This document shows, piece by piece, positions 1 to 9,428 of a stretch of 64,000 bases of DNA. Both the position numbers and the translations under genes were made by a program. The stretch is taken from contig JAXHNP010000002.1 in assembly GCA_034520365.1 (NCBI GenBank), positions 186,001 through 250,000 of the forward strand, written 5' to 3'. Within the stretch, counting starts at the first letter, position 1, and each line of letters starts with the position of its first letter. The stretch comes from Desulfobacterales bacterium (GTDB lineage: Bacteria; Desulfobacterota; Desulfobacteria; Desulfobacterales; Desulfosalsimonadaceae). The notes under the pieces were generated by a model. That model saw only the letters and a list, made by a program, of their open reading frames with translations, had not been told where the DNA came from and did no database searches.

Positions 1-719
1 TTTTTTGATTTGGGCTGGCTGACCTCAACCCTTCCCGAGGCGATCAACGAATTCAAATGCTTGTAGGCGGTAAAGTCATCAAGTCCGCTTTTGTCAATTA
101 TTTGCCGAACGGTGGATTTTCCGTCAATCAGGGACAGAATGCGCCACTCATCCGGATTCAGCTTGATATCGCCCCCGCTCTGATCCGTATTGCCGGCAAT
201 TTTTATGATGCCGGCTTCATTGGGAATCTGTTTCTTGAAAATTTCAATTTCATCAACCCGCCGGGATGCCTCCAGCAGCAGGTTCATGGTGTTTAATTTG
301 TTTCCCACCACGCCTTTCAGGTTTAGATCCTCGTCCTGGTATTCAAATTCCCCATGAGTCCATAGGAACACATTATAGATCGTGTTTTCTGCCTGTTTTA
401 AAAGAAAGGCGTTTAGCTTTTCAAGGGAGATGTGGCCCTGCTGAACCAGGGTTTTGCCCAACCCCTGTTTGTTCTTGCGGCTGAACGCCAGGCATTCATT
501 GAGGACCTGCTGCGAGATCATGCCTTTGTTTTTTAGCAGATCGCCCAGTCGATTGGTTTTTTGGGTCTCCGTGGCAAATACGACATCCCCTTCGTGCAGA
601 TATATCTGAACCTCATTGGTATCGGACTTGATCGTTAGTTTCCCCGTCTTTTGATCATAATTGAGCATCTGCAAAAGAGAGGTCAGGTAGAATGTTTCCA
701 GGTTGCCCTTTATTGTCAT
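1..719 (-). CDS. PATAN (DUF4388) domain protein, C-terminus cut by window edge
   Basis: The minus strand is open from an ATG at 719 to the left edge, about 239 codons without a stop. The protein begins MTIKGNLETFYLTSLLQML and continues with a GKLTI..EVQIYLHEGDVVFA pattern. That is the usual start of a PATAN/DUF4388 domain, where short beta-hairpins surround a xGxLxI...G.I..A core. A helical middle part (about residues 60-150) resembles the second half of DUF4388 proteins that gauge two-component and GTPase signalling in deltaproteobacteria. A winged-helix-like tail (DEWRILSLIDGKSTVRQII, near residue 195) is also typical of this family. No signal peptide or membrane segment is seen, so it is probably cytoplasmic. 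Its partner is unknown. Confidence 0.8.
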   Translation of the reverse strand, partial: MTIKGNLETFYLTSLLQMLNYDQKTGKLTIKSDTNEVQIYLHEGDVVFATETQKTNRLGDLLKNKGMISQQVLNECLAFSRKNKQGLGKTLVQQGHISLEKLNAFLLKQAENTIYNVFLWTHGEFEYQDEDLNLKGVVGNKLNTMNLLLEASRRVDEIEIFKKQIPNEAGIIKIAGNTDQSGGDIKLNPDEWRILSLIDGKSTVRQIIDKSGLDDFTAYKHLNSLIASGRVEVSQPKSK

Positions 720-1018
720 ACCGGCTCCGGGACTGCGGGTTTAGAATTGCGCATGTTATCTGTTTAGCGGTCACCCCTTCATACATAATCCGGACTGGAA
801 AATCAACCGATCTGACACAGCTGTCAGTCAAAATTGGACAGGCGCTCATGATTAGTGCCATTTTTGGCGGGGATGCGGATAAATCATTTGCTTTTTTAAA
901 TAAAAATATCTTATTTTATTGATATATTTCAAAGCTTGATAGGATAAACGCCCCAATGACAGGGATGGAGGCCCTGAACCAGCGGGATTTCATTAGGGGC
1001 TGAAAAGGAAGGAAGCAG

Positions 1019-1951
1019 ATGCGAAGGAAAATATTAATCGCTGTGGATCAGTCGGTTCACGCCAAGCAGGCCATAAAATACGCCGCCCGAACAGGGGGAC
1101 TGGTAAAGAATATGGATTTTGTGCTGTTTCATGTGCAGCCCATGATTTCCCAGTATCTTGTCGAGGAGGCGCGATCAAAACCCAAGGCCAGGTCGCAGTT
1201 GGAAGCGCTCCGCCAGAAAAATCATCAGGCATCGCTTGAGCTTTTGGAGAATTGCAAAACCCGGTTAACCGAAACGGGTATTGGGGCGGAACGTATCGAA
1301 ACAAAGACCGCGCCGCGGGAGGCGGGGGTGGCGGATGATATCATCCAGATGGCGGAGGCCGGCAGATACGATACGATTTTGATCGGAAGGCGCGGCATAT
1401 CCGCATTTCAGGAGTTCTTCGTCGGCAGCGTGACGACCAATCTGGTGGCGCATGCGAAACAGATTCCGGTGTGGCTGGTGGATGGAATGGTCGCTTCCGA
1501 CCATGTGCTGATTGCCGTGGACGGGTCGGTCAATTCCCTGCGCGCCCTGGACCATGCGGTGTTTATTTTGTCCGAAACTAAAGAGCCAAAAATTGAGCTT
1601 CTGCATGTAAAACCGCGTTTTGGCGATTTCTGTGAGATGGATCTCGGCGATATGGAAACGGATAATCTCAAACAGGCCATGGAAAATGCCGATCAGCGAT
1701 GCTTGACCGACTTTCAGGTTCAGGCGATGAATATGCTGAAAGATGCCGGCTTTACGGATTCGCAGGTCCAATTCCGGCAGATTGAAAAACGTCTTTCCCC
1801 GGCCAACGCCATCGTCGAAGAACTGCATAAAGGCGATTTCGGAACGCTAGTGATCGGCAAGCGGGGGATGAGTGCCAGTCAATTCATGGGCCGGGTGGCC
1901 GGGACGATGGTTCAGAAAATTCAGGATCGGGCGGTTTGGATCGTTCCGTGA
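1019..1951 (+). CDS. Tandem universal stress protein (two UspA domains)
   Basis: This 310-residue protein holds two UspA domains (about 1-150 and 155-310), each starting with a (I/L)LIAVD strand. The first domain carries a full nucleotide-binding motif of the G-2x-G-9x-G(S) type (GRRGISAFQEFFVGS), so it may bind ATP. In the second, GKRGMSASQFMG has altered spacing and may have lost binding. A GGAAGG ribosome site lies seven bases or so before the ATG. UspE-like two-domain proteins respond to stress and energy limitation. It stands alone behind a 300-base AT-rich upstream region (720-1018) in which nothing else was recognised. A second, single-domain Usp lies at 27864. Confidence 0.9.
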   Translation: MRRKILIAVDQSVHAKQAIKYAARTGGLVKNMDFVLFHVQPMISQYLVEEARSKPKARSQLEALRQKNHQASLELLENCKTRLTETGIGAERIETKTAPREAGVADDIIQMAEAGRYDTILIGRRGISAFQEFFVGSVTTNLVAHAKQIPVWLVDGMVASDHVLIAVDGSVNSLRALDHAVFILSETKEPKIELLHVKPRFGDFCEMDLGDMETDNLKQAMENADQRCLTDFQVQAMNMLKDAGFTDSQVQFRQIEKRLSPANAIVEELHKGDFGTLVIGKRGMSASQFMGRVAGTMVQKIQDRAVWIVP

Positions 1952-2012
1952 CCATTGATGAGCGGAAAGATGGGCACTGCACCGGAAAAAGAATTTATAT
2001 CAGGCCGGATCT

Positions 2013-2366
2013 ATGTTAAGGGGTATCCATGCCAGATGGGTTCAGAATGTCATGAGATTAAAAATTTTGGCGCACGAACTGGGGCTGACAGAAGATGAAT
2101 ATATGGACCTGGCCCGTTTGTTTGCTGATACCAGCAACGCCGAGCTGGAAAGTTTGAAATCGGCAATTTCGGCTAATGCCCGCGCGGAGGCATCGGCTAT
2201 TGCCCATTCCTTAAAAGGGGCGGCATTGAATATGAAGCTGGAGGAATTTTCAGAAATTGCCGGTGAAATTGAAACGGCCATTAGAAACAGCCAGTGGCAG
2301 GCGGCGGATCAGTTAATCCGTAAATTTTGCGCATTACTTGAGGAGTTTATTTGGGCGATCAGGTGA
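2013..2366 (+). CDS. Hpt-domain phosphotransfer protein
   Basis: This short, wholly helical protein has the histidine phosphotransfer signature AHSLKGAALNM, with His65 the expected phosphate acceptor. The length (117 residues, or 104 from Met14) is right for a free-standing Hpt domain. It lies directly upstream of a hybrid kinase with two receiver domains, so the likely role is to relay phosphate to or from those receivers. The start is uncertain: the ATG at 2013 has no good ribosome site, and ATG 2052 (Met14) is possible. The gene ends 20 bases before the preferred kinase start, so the two are probably one transcript. Confidence 0.8.
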   Translation: MLRGIHARWVQNVMRLKILAHELGLTEDEYMDLARLFADTSNAELESLKSAISANARAEASAIAHSLKGAALNMKLEEFSEIAGEIETAIRNSQWQAADQLIRKFCALLEEFIWAIR

Positions 2367-2386
2367 TAGAATCCGGAAAGGCGGGC

Positions 2387-4357
2387 ATGAAGAAAGTTCT
2401 GGTGGTGGATAATCATCCGCTGATGTTGAAATTCATGTCCAATTTACTCGAAAAACATGGATATGAAGTGCTGACCGCCTCAGACGGGATTTCCGCGATT
2501 GAGGTGATGCAGACCGCGGCCATTGATATCTTTTTTATTGATCTGGTCATGCCCAATATCAGCGGTGAGAAGCTGTGCCGGATCATCCGCAGTATGCCCG
2601 GATTCAAGGATGCCTTCCTGGTGGTCATGTCCGCCATTGCCGCCGAGGAAAAGCTCCATGTAGAGGATTGCCAGGCGGATATGGTAATCGCCAAGAGCCC
2701 GTTTGATAAAATGTCGTCCCATGTGCTGCGGATTATAAAAGATCTTGAACAGGGGCGCGCCGCCGAGTTAAGGGGCAAGGTTCTGGGGTCTGACGAGATT
2801 TATGAGCGTGAGATTACCAAAGAACTCCTGGCCTCCAAAAAGCACTACGAGATTACCCTGGATCATATTTCCGAGGGCTTTCTGGAGCTGATCGGGAACA
2901 ACCGCATCGTTTACGCCAATCAGGCGGTCATTGCCATACTTGGGGTGTCCGAGGAAGAGCTGCTTTCAACTGATTTCATAACGCTTTTTAGTCCGGAAGA
3001 TCATCACCGCATTGCCGAATGTTTGGAGATGACCGGCGGACCGCAGCAGCATGCGGCACTTGATGAGCCGGCGATGGTCAATAATAAGCTGGTTGAAATG
3101 AAATTCGTGCGGGTCAAAGATGATGGCCAGGATTCCATTGTGGTGATTCTATCTGATGTCACCCATCAGAAGCATCTTGAGGCCCAGCTCCAGCGCGCAC
3201 AGAAAATGGAGGCCGTGGGCACACTGGCCGGCGGGGTGGCCCATGATTTAAACAACATTTTGTCCGGTATTGTTAGTTATCCGGATCTTCTGTTGATGCA
3301 GGTTGCCGAGGACAGCGATTTGCGCGGCCCCATCCTGACCATGCAGGAGTCCGGCAAAAAGGCGGTCACCATCGTTCAGGATCTCTTAACCCTGGCCAGA
3401 AGAGGAGTGGCGGAGATTGAGCCGGTTAACCTAAACGAGATCATCGAACAATACCTGAAAAGTCCGGAATGCCATAAGCTCCGCTCCTATCATCCGCAGG
3501 TTGCTATCCGCTGCCGTCTGGGTGAAGATCTTTTCAATATAATGGGCTCGCCCGTGCATCTGTCAAAAACGGTCATGAACCTGATTTCCAATGCCGCCGA
3601 AGCCATCGAACATGAGGGTTCGATTACGGTGGAAACCCATAACTGCTATGTGGACAGACCCATTAACGGCTATGAAACCGTTGCAGAGGGGGACTACATT
3701 TGTCTCAGGATTTCGGATAGCGGCTCCGGTATGTCGTCAACGGATCTGGAGCATATATTCGAACCCTTCTACACCAAGAAAAAAATGGGCAGAAGCGGCA
3801 CCGGCCTGGGGATGGCCGTGGTGTGGGGCGCGGTCCGGGATCACCACGGCTATATTGATATCAAGAGCCAAACCGGGGCCGGGACCACCGTCACGCTCTA
3901 TTTCCCGGCCACCCGGAATATTCGGAATGCGGAGAAGGTACTGCCCATTGATGATTACATGGGAAACGGGGAGTCGGTGCTGGTGATCGATGATGTCAAG
4001 GAGCAGCGGGAGATCACCTCCAGCATGCTGGCGGCCCTGGGCTACACCGTGGAGACGGTATCCAGCGGCGAGGCGGCGGTGAAATTTCTGGGACAGCAGT
4101 CCGCGGACCTGATTGTGCTGGACATGATCATGGATCCGGGCATGGACGGGCTTGACACATACAGAAAAATTATTGAGAGCCGGGCGGAACAAAAGACCCT
4201 TATCGTGAGCGGCTATTCAGAGACCGAGCGGATTCTCGAAGTCCAGAAGCTGGGCGCCGGCGCCTTTTTGAAAAAACCGTTTACTTTGGATAAGCTCGGC
4301 CAGGCGGTTAAAAACGAGCTAAAGGAATTTAATCAGCCGCCCGCAGCCGCCGATTGA
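2387..4357 (+). CDS. Hybrid histidine kinase: REC-PAS-HisKA-HATPase-REC
   Basis: In order, the 656-residue protein has an N-terminal receiver (about 1-115, acceptor Asp52 in FFIDLVMP), a PAS domain (about 150-260), a HisKA dimerisation helix with His286 in AHDLNNILSG, a HATPase domain (N box NLISNAAEAI, DSGSGM, FEPFYTKK, GTGLGM), and a second receiver with Asp579 in LIVLDMIMD. It lacks membrane segments, so it senses a cytoplasmic signal or takes input through its first receiver. I prefer the ATG at 2387, which has GGAAAG just upstream and starts right at the receiver. A TTG at 2351 would add 12 residues and overlap the Hpt gene. The 3' end overlaps the convergent aminopeptidase gene by 29 bases. 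No output regulator is adjacent. Confidence 0.92.
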   Translation: MKKVLVVDNHPLMLKFMSNLLEKHGYEVLTASDGISAIEVMQTAAIDIFFIDLVMPNISGEKLCRIIRSMPGFKDAFLVVMSAIAAEEKLHVEDCQADMVIAKSPFDKMSSHVLRIIKDLEQGRAAELRGKVLGSDEIYEREITKELLASKKHYEITLDHISEGFLELIGNNRIVYANQAVIAILGVSEEELLSTDFITLFSPEDHHRIAECLEMTGGPQQHAALDEPAMVNNKLVEMKFVRVKDDGQDSIVVILSDVTHQKHLEAQLQRAQKMEAVGTLAGGVAHDLNNILSGIVSYPDLLLMQVAEDSDLRGPILTMQESGKKAVTIVQDLLTLARRGVAEIEPVNLNEIIEQYLKSPECHKLRSYHPQVAIRCRLGEDLFNIMGSPVHLSKTVMNLISNAAEAIEHEGSITVETHNCYVDRPINGYETVAEGDYICLRISDSGSGMSSTDLEHIFEPFYTKKKMGRSGTGLGMAVVWGAVRDHHGYIDIKSQTGAGTTVTLYFPATRNIRNAEKVLPIDDYMGNGESVLVIDDVKEQREITSSMLAALGYTVETVSSGEAAVKFLGQQSADLIVLDMIMDPGMDGLDTYRKIIESRAEQKTLIVSGYSETERILEVQKLGAGAFLKKPFTLDKLGQAVKNELKEFNQPPAAAD

Positions 4358-6821
4358 TCTCAAGTTTTTCAAACGCCATTCGAATTACCGGTGCGGCCGG
4401 ATCAGAAGTGTCAAACGCGCTGTCAAAAAATGCTTTCACCGCATCCGGGCGATCCATACCGCATGCCGGAATAATCGCCCCGATGATCCGTTCATGGATC
4501 AAGGGATGAATGTTTTTAAGCGCCGGGCAGCTTTTAGTGTACCACTCCCAGAGCAAGGGAATGGCATTCGGGTTTCCGGCCATCTGGGTCACCGGGATGA
4601 ACTTGTTGCGCGCCGGGGTTTTTTCCATGATGTAGGCCAGCGCCTTATGGATCTGTTCGCTTTCTTTGAAGCAGCCCATGGCGATCAAAATGTTGATTCG
4701 TTCCTGTTCGCTGCTAACTGAGGCCAGCTGCCGGGTAAACCATTCATAGGCTTTGTCCCCGGATGCCCGGGCACCTGTCTGCATAACCGCCCGGCGGATA
4801 TCCGGATCCAGTTTTTCGCCATCTAACAAACGCTCGAAATGCGCCGACCCGGCGGTGATAACCTCCGGTATGTCCAGAAACGCTCCCATCTGCAAGGCCT
4901 TACTGCGCAGCCGCAGCCGCCCGTGCGGTTCCTGATCCCCGGGCACCAGGCCAAGGCGCTGGATGGTCTCAGCAATCCATTGGCGGGCCTGTCCGGCTGC
5001 TTTTTCCTGAGCCGGCCCTTGAAGCAAAAGAAAGAGTTCAAACAAATGGCTGAACACGGATGAGAGTACCAGGGGGGTATCCTCCGCATAAAACTCGGAT
5101 ATAAAGTTAAGATATTGATCAACTCCGTACTGCCGGGCCTTGACCATGGCATACACATCGTTTTCAATGCCCCAGCGGTCAATTGCCGGGATCTGTTTTC
5201 GGCGGATCAGACGGCATAATGCCTCGAAATTCTGGGGATCGTCATAGGCGGTGCGGTAAAACCCGGTCTGCCGGTCATTGATCTTGTAGGCTGCCGCATC
5301 GGGACTGATATCAAGGTGCATCTCCCGGGTGTCCATCATTTGCGTCACAACGCGCGAGGTGCCGTCCGCTTCAAATACCCGGATCAGGAGCGGAATCGGC
5401 CACACCGCATCCGAGGCTTTATTCATATAGGTGAATTGTTGCTGCTGAAGCCACAGCCGGCCATTGGAGCGGCTGGCAATGACCAGCGGGTGGCCCGGGG
5501 TGGACACCCAGGCGCGCATCATCTCTGATATGGGCTGGCCGGATACCGTTTCAAGCGCCATCCAGAGATCCTGGCTGGCCGCGCAGTCGTAGGCATGCTG
5601 GCTGAGGTAATGGTTGAGGCCGTTCCGGAAGGCTTCGCTGCCCAGGTAGCCTTCCACCTGTCGCAGCACGCTTCCGCCTTTGCTGTAAATGATGGGGGCG
5701 GTGCTGCTGTTTATTACCACATGGCTGCCGCCTGAGATTTCAATGGCTGAGGTGTCGGTCAGGCCGTCGCGGGCCATGGCCGGCGCGGTTTGGCTCGCCA
5801 AAAATTCATCCCATATCTGCCAGTCCGGATGATAATGGTCCACCACGCCAAATCCGAAATAGGTGGCAAAGGACTCGTTTAACCAAAGGTACTGCCAGTC
5901 CGAAGGCGTGACCAGGTTGCCGAACCATTGGTGTACGATTTCATGGGCAATTACCTCGCATATCCGTTCTTCCGCCTCGGCACTGGTAATTTCCGGATCA
6001 TAGAGGAGGAGATTTTCCCTGAACGTGATGGCGCCCCAGTTTTCCATGGCGCCGAAGGCAAAATCCGGTACCGCGATGAGATCCATTTTGGGGAGGGGAT
6101 AGGGGATGCCGAAAGAGGATTCACAGTACTGAAGCGCCTTTTCCCCGAATTGCAGACCGTATTCCGTCACATCCGCCATTCCGGGCAGCCAGACGATTCG
6201 AACCCGCTCGTCAATCGCGCCGGGTCGATGCGTAAAATCGCCGACCCCGAAAAAGAGCAGGTATGTGGACATCTGCGGGGTCTGCTGAAAGGTGATTTTT
6301 GTTTTGCCGTTTTCCAGGGTGGTTTGATCGTCAATGGGCGTATTGGAAATTGCGGTCAAGTGGGCATCGACAATCAGGCTGACCGTAAAGCGAGCTTTGT
6401 GGACCGGATGGTCCATGCAGGGAAACGCCCGGCGCGCATCACTCTCCTGGAACTGGGTGACGGCAATGGGGATTTTCTGGCCGTCCGCCGTGTAATGGCT
6501 TTGATAAAATCCGGCCATGGACTGATTGATCTCGCCGTGATAGTCGATTTTAAGCGATATATCCCCGTGCATAGGCTCTGGCAGCTCGATCCGGAGGGTT
6601 TCATCCGCCGGATTGACCGTGAACGGGCAGTCAACCAGCGTATCGGATCGGATCAGGGCGCAGCGGCGGACCGCGATGTCCAGGAGGTTCAGTTCGATCA
6701 TCTGCGAAGGTTGGTCCGCATGCAGATGGATCTGAACGGTGCCGGTAAAATCCTTGCGCGAAAGGTCGGGTTCGATTTCAATTTGATAGCCAAGCGGCGA
6801 AAAGGGGCTGTCTTGTGTCAT
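4329..6821 (-). CDS. pepN: M1-family aminopeptidase N
   Basis: This cytoplasmic zinc aminopeptidase (830 residues) carries the substrate-binding GAMEN motif and, just after it, the zinc motif HEIVH followed 18 residues later by the third ligand Glu in LNESF. These are the hallmarks of gluzincin family M1, which removes N-terminal residues from peptides. The rest matches the family: an N-terminal beta domain and a long helical C-terminal region. I place the start at the ATG at 6821 with AGGAGA upstream. An upstream ATG at 6872 would encode 17 residues from within a dispersed non-coding repeat and is unlikely. It overlaps the convergent kinase gene by 29 bases. Confidence 0.93.
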   Translation of the reverse strand: MTQDSPFSPLGYQIEIEPDLSRKDFTGTVQIHLHADQPSQMIELNLLDIAVRRCALIRSDTLVDCPFTVNPADETLRIELPEPMHGDISLKIDYHGEINQSMAGFYQSHYTADGQKIPIAVTQFQESDARRAFPCMDHPVHKARFTVSLIVDAHLTAISNTPIDDQTTLENGKTKITFQQTPQMSTYLLFFGVGDFTHRPGAIDERVRIVWLPGMADVTEYGLQFGEKALQYCESSFGIPYPLPKMDLIAVPDFAFGAMENWGAITFRENLLLYDPEITSAEAEERICEVIAHEIVHQWFGNLVTPSDWQYLWLNESFATYFGFGVVDHYHPDWQIWDEFLASQTAPAMARDGLTDTSAIEISGGSHVVINSSTAPIIYSKGGSVLRQVEGYLGSEAFRNGLNHYLSQHAYDCAASQDLWMALETVSGQPISEMMRAWVSTPGHPLVIASRSNGRLWLQQQQFTYMNKASDAVWPIPLLIRVFEADGTSRVVTQMMDTREMHLDISPDAAAYKINDRQTGFYRTAYDDPQNFEALCRLIRRKQIPAIDRWGIENDVYAMVKARQYGVDQYLNFISEFYAEDTPLVLSSVFSHLFELFLLLQGPAQEKAAGQARQWIAETIQRLGLVPGDQEPHGRLRLRSKALQMGAFLDIPEVITAGSAHFERLLDGEKLDPDIRRAVMQTGARASGDKAYEWFTRQLASVSSEQERINILIAMGCFKESEQIHKALAYIMEKTPARNKFIPVTQMAGNPNAIPLLWEWYTKSCPALKNIHPLIHERIIGAIIPACGMDRPDAVKAFFDSAFDTSDPAAPVIRMAFEKLEINRRLRAAD

Positions 6822-6848
6822 AAAATGTTCAGGTCTCCTTTTAAATAA

Positions 6849-6943
6849 CGTCTCGTACTCAGTTCCGCGCAAGCGGGACGGTTCTCGTACTCGTAATCGT
6901 AGTCGAAAAAATTAAAAACCGATCACGAGTACGAATCAGTAGG
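6849..6943. repeat. Dispersed repeat family R1, copy 1
   Basis: This copy is related to those at 9297 and 32256. It has a GTACTCAG box, a CG-rich palindrome (CCGCGCAAGCGGG), then oppositely oriented TACTCG/CGAGTA runs either side of an AAAAAATT stretch. It lies upstream of pepN and probably forms a hairpin. No coding role is seen. The rest of 6944-7118 holds no feature I can name. Confidence 0.75.
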
Positions 6944-7118
6944 GCGGATAAGCGATAGCGCATCCGCCAAATGCCAAATTATAACAATAGGACGGTGCGA
7001 AAGTAAATTTAAAATTTGTTTATACAGGCCGAGAATGGTTGCTGTTTTAAAAGCTTTCTGATAGGGCAGGCGTCTTCAGCGGTATTCAAAACTTCATAGA
7101 TTCACGGGAAAACGCCTC

Positions 7119-8009
7119 ATGACCCGACAGCAAAAAGCCTATCTATACGCCTTTGCCGCAGTGCTTATCTGGTCTACTGTGGCATCGGCATTTAAATTAT
7201 CCCTGCGGCACCTCACCACCCTTCAGCTTCTGCTTTGGGCGGACGTGGTCTCCATTATCTGCCTTTTCGGGGTGCTTTTTTTTCAGGGTAAAATTTACCT
7301 GCTCCGCCGCTATCGCGCCAGATCCCTGATGCAGGCGGCCGGGCTCGGATTTTTGAATCCGTTTCTCTATTACACGGTATTGTTCGCTGCCTATGATCTG
7401 CTGCCCGCCCAGGAAGCCCAGCCGCTCAATTATACATGGGCCATTACCTTAAGCCTTCTGTCCATTCCGCTTTTAAAGCAGCGCATCGGTGTTCGGGAGC
7501 TGCTGGCTATTTTTATAAGCTACTTCGGCGTGGTGGTGATCTCGATCCACGGCGACTTAAAGGCCCTTGAATTCTCAAACGGCCTCGGGGTCGCCCTGGC
7601 ACTCGGCAGTACGGTGATATGGGCCCTTTACTGGATATATAACACCCGGGATGAGAACGATCCCGCGGCCGGGCTATTCTTAAATTTCGTGTTCGGCTTT
7701 CCATTTATCCTGATTGCCTGCCTGATTTTTTCCGATCCGTTTCCCGATACCCTGCACGGGTTTATCGGGGCCGCTTATGTGGGCGTGTTTGAGATGGGGA
7801 TCACGTTCGTGTTCTGGCTGAATGCCTTGAAACTAACCCGCAGCACAGCCCGGGTGAGTACCCTGATTTTTTTCTCCCCGTTTTTGTCGCTGGTCTTTAT
7901 AAGGATTTTCGTGGGTGAGCTTATCCGGCTTTCAACCGTTATCGGGCTTATTTTTATCATTGCCGGCAGTGTGCTGCAGCAGACCGGGAAGTTGCAGGTC
8001 GAGGATTAG
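7119..8009 (+). CDS. EamA/DMT-superfamily transporter
   Basis: The 296-residue protein is made of about ten hydrophobic helices, in two repeats of five, the layout of EamA (DUF6) drug/metabolite transporters. The first helix (AAVLIWSTVASAFKLSL) and the start of the second repeat (ALALGSTVIWALYWIYN) show the usual family pattern. It would lie in the inner membrane and export or import a small metabolite. The substrate cannot be read from the sequence. It stands alone; the ATG has only a weak ribosome site (GGGAAA). Confidence 0.85.
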   Translation: MTRQQKAYLYAFAAVLIWSTVASAFKLSLRHLTTLQLLLWADVVSIICLFGVLFFQGKIYLLRRYRARSLMQAAGLGFLNPFLYYTVLFAAYDLLPAQEAQPLNYTWAITLSLLSIPLLKQRIGVRELLAIFISYFGVVVISIHGDLKALEFSNGLGVALALGSTVIWALYWIYNTRDENDPAAGLFLNFVFGFPFILIACLIFSDPFPDTLHGFIGAAYVGVFEMGITFVFWLNALKLTRSTARVSTLIFFSPFLSLVFIRIFVGELIRLSTVIGLIFIIAGSVLQQTGKLQVED

Positions 8010-8067
8010 ACGTTAATATAAGTTGAAATCCGAGCCCTCAACCTGCCGCAAAGACGTAAAATTGCAA

Positions 8068-8096
8068 TTGACTCAAAGGATTCGGCCGGGTAATAA
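8068..8096 (+). promoter_or_regulatory. Possible sigma-70 promoter for the liv operon
   Basis: TTGACT and TAATAA are separated by 17 bases, about 50 bases before livK. The -35 box is good and the -10 box is only fair. This was found by eye in AT-rich DNA, so treat it as a candidate. Confidence 0.3.
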
Positions 8097-8153
8097 AGCG
8101 ATATCGTTTAAGCCGTAATTAACTAAAGACAATTTTGAGGAAAGGGGATGTTT

Positions 8154-9275
8154 ATGAAAAAGCTATTGTCAATTCTTATAGCGGTGAGTTTCTTGTTCGC
8201 TGCACCAGCACTGGCGAAAGACACGCTTAAAATCGGTTTGATGTGCCCGCTCACCGGTTCATGGGCCAGTGAGGGCCAGGACATGAAGCAGATCCTTGAG
8301 CTGCTGGCGGATCAGGTCAACAACGACGGCGGGCTTTTAGGCAAGGACGTGGAAATTGTCATCGGCGATGACGGCGGTGATCCGCGAACCGCGGCCCTGG
8401 CCGCCCAGCGTTTGGCCACACAGGACGTGGCGGGGGTGATCGGCACCTATGGATCATCGATTACCGAAGCCTCTCAGAATATTTACGCTTCCGCCAAAAT
8501 CATCCAGATTGCCAATGGCTCAACAGCCATCCGGCTGACCGAAAAGGGGCTCAAGTATTTTTTCCGCACCTGCCCGCGCGATGATGAGCAGGGGCGTGTG
8601 GCTGTTGAGACCATCATGGATCAAGGGTATAAAAAAGTGGCTATCCTGCATGACAATACGACATACGCCAAAGGGCTGGCGGATGAAGCGGAGGGCAGGC
8701 TAGACGACGAGGACGCCGAAGTGGTGTTCTTTGATGCGCTGACCCCGGGCGAGCAGGATTATAATACGATTCTATCCAAGATAAAGGCCACAAAACCGGA
8801 TGTGGTATTCTTTACCGGCTATTATCCCGAGGCCGGCATGCTGCTTCGCCAGAAAATGGAGATGGGCTGGGACGTACCCTTTATCGGCGGTGATGCCAAC
8901 AACAACCCGGATCTGGTCAAAATCGCCGGCAAAAAAGCCGCCCAGGGCTTTTATTTCCTCTCTCCACCGGTTCCCCAGGACCTGCCGACCAAGGAAGCCC
9001 AGGAATTTCTGGATGCCTATAAAAAGCGGTATAACGCAACCCCCGGCTCCATCTGGGCGGTTCTTGCCGGTGACGGATTCCGCGTGCTGGTAAAAGCCAT
9101 TGAGGAAACCGAATCCACGGATTCCGATAAAATCGCCGATTATCTGCATAACGAGCTGAAAGCGTTCTCGGGGCTGACCGGAACGATCTCTTTTAATGAC
9201 AAAGGCGACCGGGTGGGCGATGTCTACCGGGTGTATAAAGTGGATGCAGAGGGCAATTTCGTTCTGCAGGAGTAA
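8154..9275 (+). CDS. livK: Branched-chain amino-acid ABC transporter, periplasmic binding protein
   Basis: This is a periplasmic type-I substrate-binding protein (373 residues). It has a clear signal peptide (MKKLLSILIAVSFLFAAPALA, cleavage near residue 21, no lipobox), then KIGLMCPLTGSWASEGQDMK, the usual opening of LivK/LivJ-like proteins. It is first in a livKHMGF operon and would deliver leucine, isoleucine, valine or a related amino acid to the membrane complex. Because a proline-degrading enzyme ends the operon, proline is also a possible ligand. The start at 8154 places GGGG six bases upstream and begins with MKK. An ATG two codons earlier (8148) abuts the same purine run. Confidence 0.92.
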   Translation: MKKLLSILIAVSFLFAAPALAKDTLKIGLMCPLTGSWASEGQDMKQILELLADQVNNDGGLLGKDVEIVIGDDGGDPRTAALAAQRLATQDVAGVIGTYGSSITEASQNIYASAKIIQIANGSTAIRLTEKGLKYFFRTCPRDDEQGRVAVETIMDQGYKKVAILHDNTTYAKGLADEAEGRLDDEDAEVVFFDALTPGEQDYNTILSKIKATKPDVVFFTGYYPEAGMLLRQKMEMGWDVPFIGGDANNNPDLVKIAGKKAAQGFYFLSPPVPQDLPTKEAQEFLDAYKKRYNATPGSIWAVLAGDGFRVLVKAIEETESTDSDKIADYLHNELKAFSGLTGTISFNDKGDRVGDVYRVYKVDAEGNFVLQE

Positions 9276-9296
9276 GATTAAAGATATTGGATTTAT

Positions 9297-9426
9297 TCTA
9301 AGTAACTGATCGTACTCAGTCCCGCGCGAGCGGGACGGTGCTCGTACTCGTAATCGTGCTCGAAAAAATTCAAAGCCGATTACGAGCACGAGTACGAGTA
9401 CGAGTACGCGCATTCGGGATACGAAT
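9297..9426. repeat. Dispersed repeat family R1, copy 2 (inside liv operon)
   Basis: It fills almost the whole livK-livH gap. It starts TAAGTAACT, has the palindrome CCCGCGCGAGCGGG, and carries inverted TACTCG/CGAGTA arms. The last bases reach the livH start codon, leaving only GGGA as a possible ribosome site. A stable hairpin here could protect the livK message or limit read-through to the permease genes. Confidence 0.8.
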
Positions 9427-9428
9427 CC

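Noticed and set aside
5928-6848. A 306-codon frame opposite pepN
   Set aside because: It is antisense to a clear aminopeptidase with family motifs, and its own translation has no recognisable domain and starts inside repeat-adjacent DNA.
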